IMG/VR virus record: IMGVR_UViG_3300025127_000136
Location: 1-31,659 of that record
DNA: 31,659 nucleotides
Direction: 5' to 3' (one strand)
Origin: a virus
A program made the translations under genes and the position numbers. Below, one piece after another: positions 29,509 through 31,659 of the stretch. Positions within the stretch are counted from its first letter, which is position 1, and each line of letters opens with the position of its first letter. The notes under the pieces are model-generated. The model had not been told where the DNA came from. It made no database searches and saw only the letters and a program-made list of their open reading frames with translations.

Positions 29509-29576
29509 TCTAGAATCTGTACCAGTCTAGAATCTGTACCAGTCTAGAATCTGTACCAGTCTAGAATCTATACCAC
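29509..29576 (+). repeat. Four tandem 17-bp repeats in the early 3' UTR
   Basis: TCTAGAATCTGTACCAG at 29509-29525, 29526-29542 and 29543-29559 are identical; the fourth (29560-29576) is TCTAGAATCTATACCAC. The sequence CTGGT before copy 1 can pair with the ACCAG of copy 1. Located between the last early stop and the terminator. Confidence 0.9.
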
Positions 29577-29578
29577 AT

Positions 29579-29603
29579 AAGAGGGGCTAGTCGCCCCTTT
29601 TTT
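29579..29603 (+). terminator. Intrinsic terminator of the early operon
   Basis: AGGGGC (29582-29587) pairs with GCCCCT (29593-29598) around loop TAGTC, followed by TTTTTT. Strong, plus-strand oriented. On the minus strand the hairpin lacks a T-run, so leftward transcripts from the right arm are not clearly terminated here. Confidence 0.88.
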
Positions 29604-29664
29604 ATTTATCCAACTTAATTACTTTAACGTAAGTTGAACCCCGATAGTTGAGAGTCACTTCCAT
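29602..29664 (-). CDS. Possible 20-aa micro-protein
   Basis: MEVTLNYRGSTYVKVIKLDK with a perfect GGAGG SD 7 nt before ATG 29664. It lies downstream of a good minus-strand promoter (29813-29786). The strong SD is the only support; it might be a leader peptide or an unused signal. Confidence 0.35.
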   Translation of the reverse strand: MEVTLNYRGSTYVKVIKLDK

Positions 29665-29785
29665 TGTAATACCTCCAATGTTAGTGCGTTCCTTCGCTCA
29701 CTATGAGTTACTTCCGAGCGTCACCGCAGGTAAGGGTCAAAATTAAACCCTTCACACGTTGGACAGCTTGAACGATCTTAATACC

Positions 29786-29813
29786 AATATATAAATATTA
29801 AATTCATTGTCAA
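29786..29813 (-). promoter_or_regulatory. Sigma70-like promoter, leftward
   Basis: TTGACA (29813-29808), 16-nt spacer, TATATT (29791-29786) on the minus strand. It overlaps the stop of the 50-aa gene. It would transcribe about 190 nt containing the micro-protein and a region rich in short inverted repeats (29690-29760), perhaps a small RNA, running into the early terminator region convergently. Confidence 0.55.
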
Positions 29814-29962
29814 GACTTTAATACTAAGATTTGGAATGTGCCATTCTTTTCTATGCTAGGATTCTTTTCCCACGCCAACTGTAATACTTCACTTCTATTA
29901 TACTTACCTGATTCTACTACCGCTTCGTTGCCCTTCCAGTCGACAATTTTATACATAGACAT
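29810..29962 (-). CDS. 50-aa protein, unknown
   Basis: Starts MSMYKIVDWKGNEAVVESGK and continues YNRSEVLQLAWEKNPSIEKN to ILVLKS. ATG 29962 is chosen because GGAGG lies just upstream (4 nt; a second ATG is 10 nt away); an upstream in-frame ATG at 30013 has no SD. Looks like a small strand-helix-strand fold. Unknown function. Confidence 0.55.
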   Translation of the reverse strand: MSMYKIVDWKGNEAVVESGKYNRSEVLQLAWEKNPSIEKNGTFQILVLKS

Positions 29963-30076
29963 ACGTCCTCCGTTAATGGTTAATAAACAAATGGTCATTT
30001 TAAGGCTTTTACTCATGCTGACCAAACACGAGAGGAATGGGTATGAACAGACCCACAGGATAAACCTTTAACCTAC

Positions 30077-30100
30077 GATGGTACCATCTAAAATTTAGAT
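30077..30100. repeat. Adjacent palindromes after the holin-like gene
   Basis: GATGGTACCATC (30077-30088) is a perfect 12-bp palindrome and overlaps ATCTAAAATTTAGAT (30086-30100), a 7-bp inverted repeat. They sit just after the stop of the 141-aa gene (minus strand). No T-run follows, so an operator or RNA-processing site is as likely as a terminator. Confidence 0.5.
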
Positions 30101-30107
30101 AGCAAAT

Positions 30108-30533
30108 CTATTTTACTTGCGATGATCCGAAGTAGAATCCAACGAGTGCTAGCATAGTCTGTCTGACTTCAGGTAGTAGCACATATCCTTGTAATTCTAT
30201 CCAACCATTTCCTTTACTAAACAAACTTCCAAACAGGAATCCAAAAATACCACCAGTTTCGCCTGCCTCGATAGTTACTGGCTCATTAAAAAACGCCATC
30301 ATAAATGGTGCAAAGATCACAGCGAACAGAGTACACAAAGCGATAGTTCTACGAACGATAGCACCCGCCTGTCCATCACGACTAGCCGCACGATCAGCGG
30401 AGTCATCAGCGACACCTTGCTTCTTAATCATATTCTCAACCATTGCAGTCTGCGATTGTGCCTGTGCCGCAATTAGTTTCATCACAAAGCCACTAAGGCT
30501 ACCACCCAACATTGCCAATAATTCTACGCTCAT
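30108..30533 (-). CDS. Membrane protein, holin candidate
   Basis: 141 aa. Hydrophobic N-terminal segment (VELLAMLGGSLSGFVMKLIA, about 3-22), a polar helical middle (SQTAMVENMIKKQGVADDSA), a strong transmembrane helix (IVRRTIALCTLFAVIFAPFM, about 59-80) and a hydrophobic C-terminal segment (QTMLALVGFYFGSSQVK). Size and layout fit phage holins or superinfection-exclusion proteins. The lysozyme candidate at 22857-23234 is far away and on the other strand, so they would not be co-transcribed. Overlaps the upstream gene by 4 nt (ATGA). Confidence 0.6.
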   Translation of the reverse strand: MSVELLAMLGGSLSGFVMKLIAAQAQSQTAMVENMIKKQGVADDSADRAASRDGQAGAIVRRTIALCTLFAVIFAPFMMAFFNEPVTIEAGETGGIFGFLFGSLFSKGNGWIELQGYVLLPEVRQTMLALVGFYFGSSQVK

Positions 30534-30844
30534 TTAGCTTTTCCCATCACAGTTTTAGATTTTTGTTTTTGGCTTTTCTTTTTATCTTTACCTTTATTTA
30601 TAAGAGTGTCAGCCATGCCGTAAGCACCTTTATCTTTAGCCGCTCTACGATAAACTTCTTCTAAATAACGCTTTGTTCCTTCATCCATATCTTCCATGTT
30701 AGATGGCATATTGGTTACGCCTTTTTCACGCTGTCTACGCTCGGCTTCCCGTTTCTTTCTAGCCTTGATGCGTTCTTCCTCACGATCATTTCTTTCCTTG
30801 TAGTTGTCAGATACTTGTTTTTTTGATTTTTCTTTCTTAGCCAT
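30530..30844 (-). CDS. Very basic, low-complexity protein, unknown
   Basis: 104 aa, with charged repeats (KERNDREEERIKARKKREAE) at the N-terminus and a Lys-rich C-terminus (KGKDKKKSQKQKSKTVMGKA). The middle (MEDMDEGTKRYLEEVYRRAA) is helical. Similar basic small proteins are virion components in marine phages. Overlaps both neighbours (TAATG and ATGA). Likely nucleic-acid binding; inference only. Confidence 0.55.
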   Translation of the reverse strand: MAKKEKSKKQVSDNYKERNDREEERIKARKKREAERRQREKGVTNMPSNMEDMDEGTKRYLEEVYRRAAKDKGAYGMADTLINKGKDKKKSQKQKSKTVMGKAK

Positions 30845-31077
30845 TATCTATACCTCGCTGTTTTCTTTGCGATACCTTTTGGTTGTTTTACAAATTGTTT
30901 ACCTTTTTTAGTTCCTTTACGTTTAGCTCGTGTTGTTGAGGCATACTCCTGTGGTGTGAGTGCTTTGATAGCCGCCTCTGGTAGATAGCGTTCGCCTGTA
31001 ACAGATGACTTCTTACCAGACTTGGTACGCCACTTCTGCTTTGTCCATTTGTTTAACGCTGTCTGCGGTGCCTTCAA
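30844..31077 (-). CDS. DUF5872-like small basic protein
   Basis: 77 aa. KWRTKSGKKSSVTGERYLPE followed by ALTPQEYASTTRAKRKGTKK and KGIAKKTARYR matches a conserved phage domain I know as DUF5872. The start is TTG 31077, overlapping the previous stop (TTGA), with a G-rich GGTGGGGG upstream; no ATG exists before the conserved motif. Function unknown, probably DNA-associated. Confidence 0.65.
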   Translation of the reverse strand: MKAPQTALNKWTKQKWRTKSGKKSSVTGERYLPEAAIKALTPQEYASTTRAKRKGTKKGKQFVKQPKGIAKKTARYR

Positions 31078-31244
31078 GAAGTGTATCCCCCACCTTTAGA
31101 TTTATACATACGAGCTAGCATTTGTGCTTTACGAGCAGACCATTGCCCTGCCTTGCCACCCTTCGTGCCTGCCTTGATGCGGTTGAATAGTGTCTTACGC
31201 ATGGTAGGTTTGGTGTAGTTTCCCGCTTCGTTTACTCTACTCAT
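31074..31244 (-). CDS. Conserved 56-aa basic phage protein
   Basis: MSRVNEAGNYTKPTMRKTLF followed by NRIKAGTKGGKAGQWSARKA and QMLARMYKSKGGGYTS. This pattern recurs in many marine and freshwater phages beside DUF5872 proteins, with no known role. ATG 31244 overlaps the stop of the 66-aa gene (ATGA), and its TGA overlaps the TTG of the next gene. Basic, likely virion or DNA associated. Confidence 0.7.
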   Translation of the reverse strand: MSRVNEAGNYTKPTMRKTLFNRIKAGTKGGKAGQWSARKAQMLARMYKSKGGGYTS

Positions 31245-31441
31245 TTCAATAATTTTCCACTTAACAATGCTATACCCGCTAGAACTATCCCTACAAACAA
31301 CGCACGACCAATCATCAAAGAGGTTGTATCTACAATCTTTAGTATCTGACCCAAGATGGGAAGGTGCTTGCTCTCTATATATTTAGATGCAGTCTCCACC
31401 CACTCTTTTTCTCTTACGCTAAACTGTCCGTCTTGTTTCAT
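31241..31441 (-). CDS. Small single-pass membrane protein
   Basis: 66 aa: MKQDGQFSVREKEWVETASK polar N-terminus, then amphipathic ILGQILKIVDTTSLMIGRAL and a C-terminal transmembrane helix (FVGIVLAGIALLSGKLLK). Could be a holin-like or spanin-like accessory. Its ATG overlaps the stop of the PEP-CTERM gene (ATGA). Confidence 0.6.
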   Translation of the reverse strand: MKQDGQFSVREKEWVETASKYIESKHLPILGQILKIVDTTSLMIGRALFVGIVLAGIALLSGKLLK

Positions 31442-31659
31442 AATGCAAATTTTCTCTTTATAAATAATAATGTGACGGATGCTAGTAGAACAAAGCTAAT
31501 ACTAGCGGGTTCAGGCACATTGCAATCTGTTACTTCTTTGTTAAAAAATTTAAAAACTTCCTTACCTTGCTTCCCTTCGGTAAAAACATAGTTACCATTG
31601 ACAGGATGCCAAGAATCCCAATCCCAATCACAATCAGGTTTTCCTTTATCGCCTCTAAA
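31438..31659 (-). CDS. PEP-CTERM protein, C-terminal end (start beyond window)
   Basis: Open from the right edge to the TGA at 31440-31438 (73 residues visible). The start of the visible part reads RGDKGKPD, a possible end of a collagen-like Gly-x-y repeat, then a Trp/Asp-rich stretch (CDWDWDSWHPVNGNYVF). The C-terminus is VPEPASISFVLLASVTLLFI followed by KRKFAL: a VPEP motif (31518-31507), a transmembrane helix and a basic end, exactly the PEP-CTERM sorting layout recognised by exosortases of Gram-negative bacteria. Finding this on a phage protein is unusual. Confidence 0.7.
   Translation of the reverse strand, partial: FRGDKGKPDCDWDWDSWHPVNGNYVFTEGKQGKEVFKFFNKEVTDCNVPEPASISFVLLASVTLLFIKRKFAL

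Noticed and set aside
29509-29576. Tandem 17-bp repeats as a CRISPR array
   Set aside because: There are no spacers; units are directly adjacent and no cas genes are present.

Overview
The window is a segment of a tailed double-stranded DNA phage genome (Caudoviricetes, podovirus-type virion). The evidence is a collinear set of T7-like head and tail genes (large terminase, head-tail connector, scaffold, capsid, tail tubular proteins A and B, three internal virion proteins, tail fibre), tightly packed genes with many 1-4 nt stop/start overlaps, and no host housekeeping genes, tRNA or rRNA. The host cannot be fixed from sequence. Strong Shine-Dalgarno (SD) sequences and sigma70-like promoters indicate a bacterial host. 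A PEP-CTERM tail on one phage protein hints at a Gram-negative host with an exosortase. No DNA or RNA polymerase gene lies in the window.

Layout. (1) 1-19625, minus strand: the late structural operon. In transcription order it runs small terminase-like protein, two tiny zinc-ribbon proteins around a 73-aa protein, large terminase, a small protein overlapping it, a Pro-rich protein, portal, scaffold, capsid (with a leader that can hide its own SD, and a terminator just after the gene), tail tubular A and B, internal virion proteins, tail fibre and a LamG-rich appendage protein cut by the left edge. (2) 19626-20569: a divergent control region with a sigma70-like late promoter, C-runs, three iteron-like repeats, three AAGTC(A/G)TTGA repeats and a densely folded presumptive non-coding RNA. 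(3) 20570-29504, plus strand: the early operon. Its first 2.2 kb carries small unknown genes separated by hammerhead ribozymes. Then come an SLT-type lysozyme, small unknowns, a HIRAN-nuclease fusion, a winged-helix initiator-like protein, a DnaB-like helicase, an SSB-like protein, a NinG/HNH-like protein, a nucleotide-pool-enzyme-like protein and a possible PD-(D/E)XK nuclease. It ends in four 17-bp tandem repeats and an intrinsic terminator. (4) 29602-31659, minus strand: small basic and membrane proteins (one holin-like) and the C-terminal end of a PEP-CTERM protein.

The most striking feature is a series of seven hammerhead ribozymes (four type II, three type I) placed one per intergenic gap between 20491 and 22681. 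Each has the CUGAUGA and GAAA core elements, a GUC cleavage triplet and base-paired stems; stem I changes sequence between type II copies while keeping its pairing. The last copy has lost the catalytic G8. If active, these ribozymes would cut the early transcript into single-gene RNAs with hairpin-protected ends. Two apparent N-terminal protein extensions (MSRRRRNR...) are only the translation of ribozyme sequence, and one gene in the array has ATC where its start codon should be.
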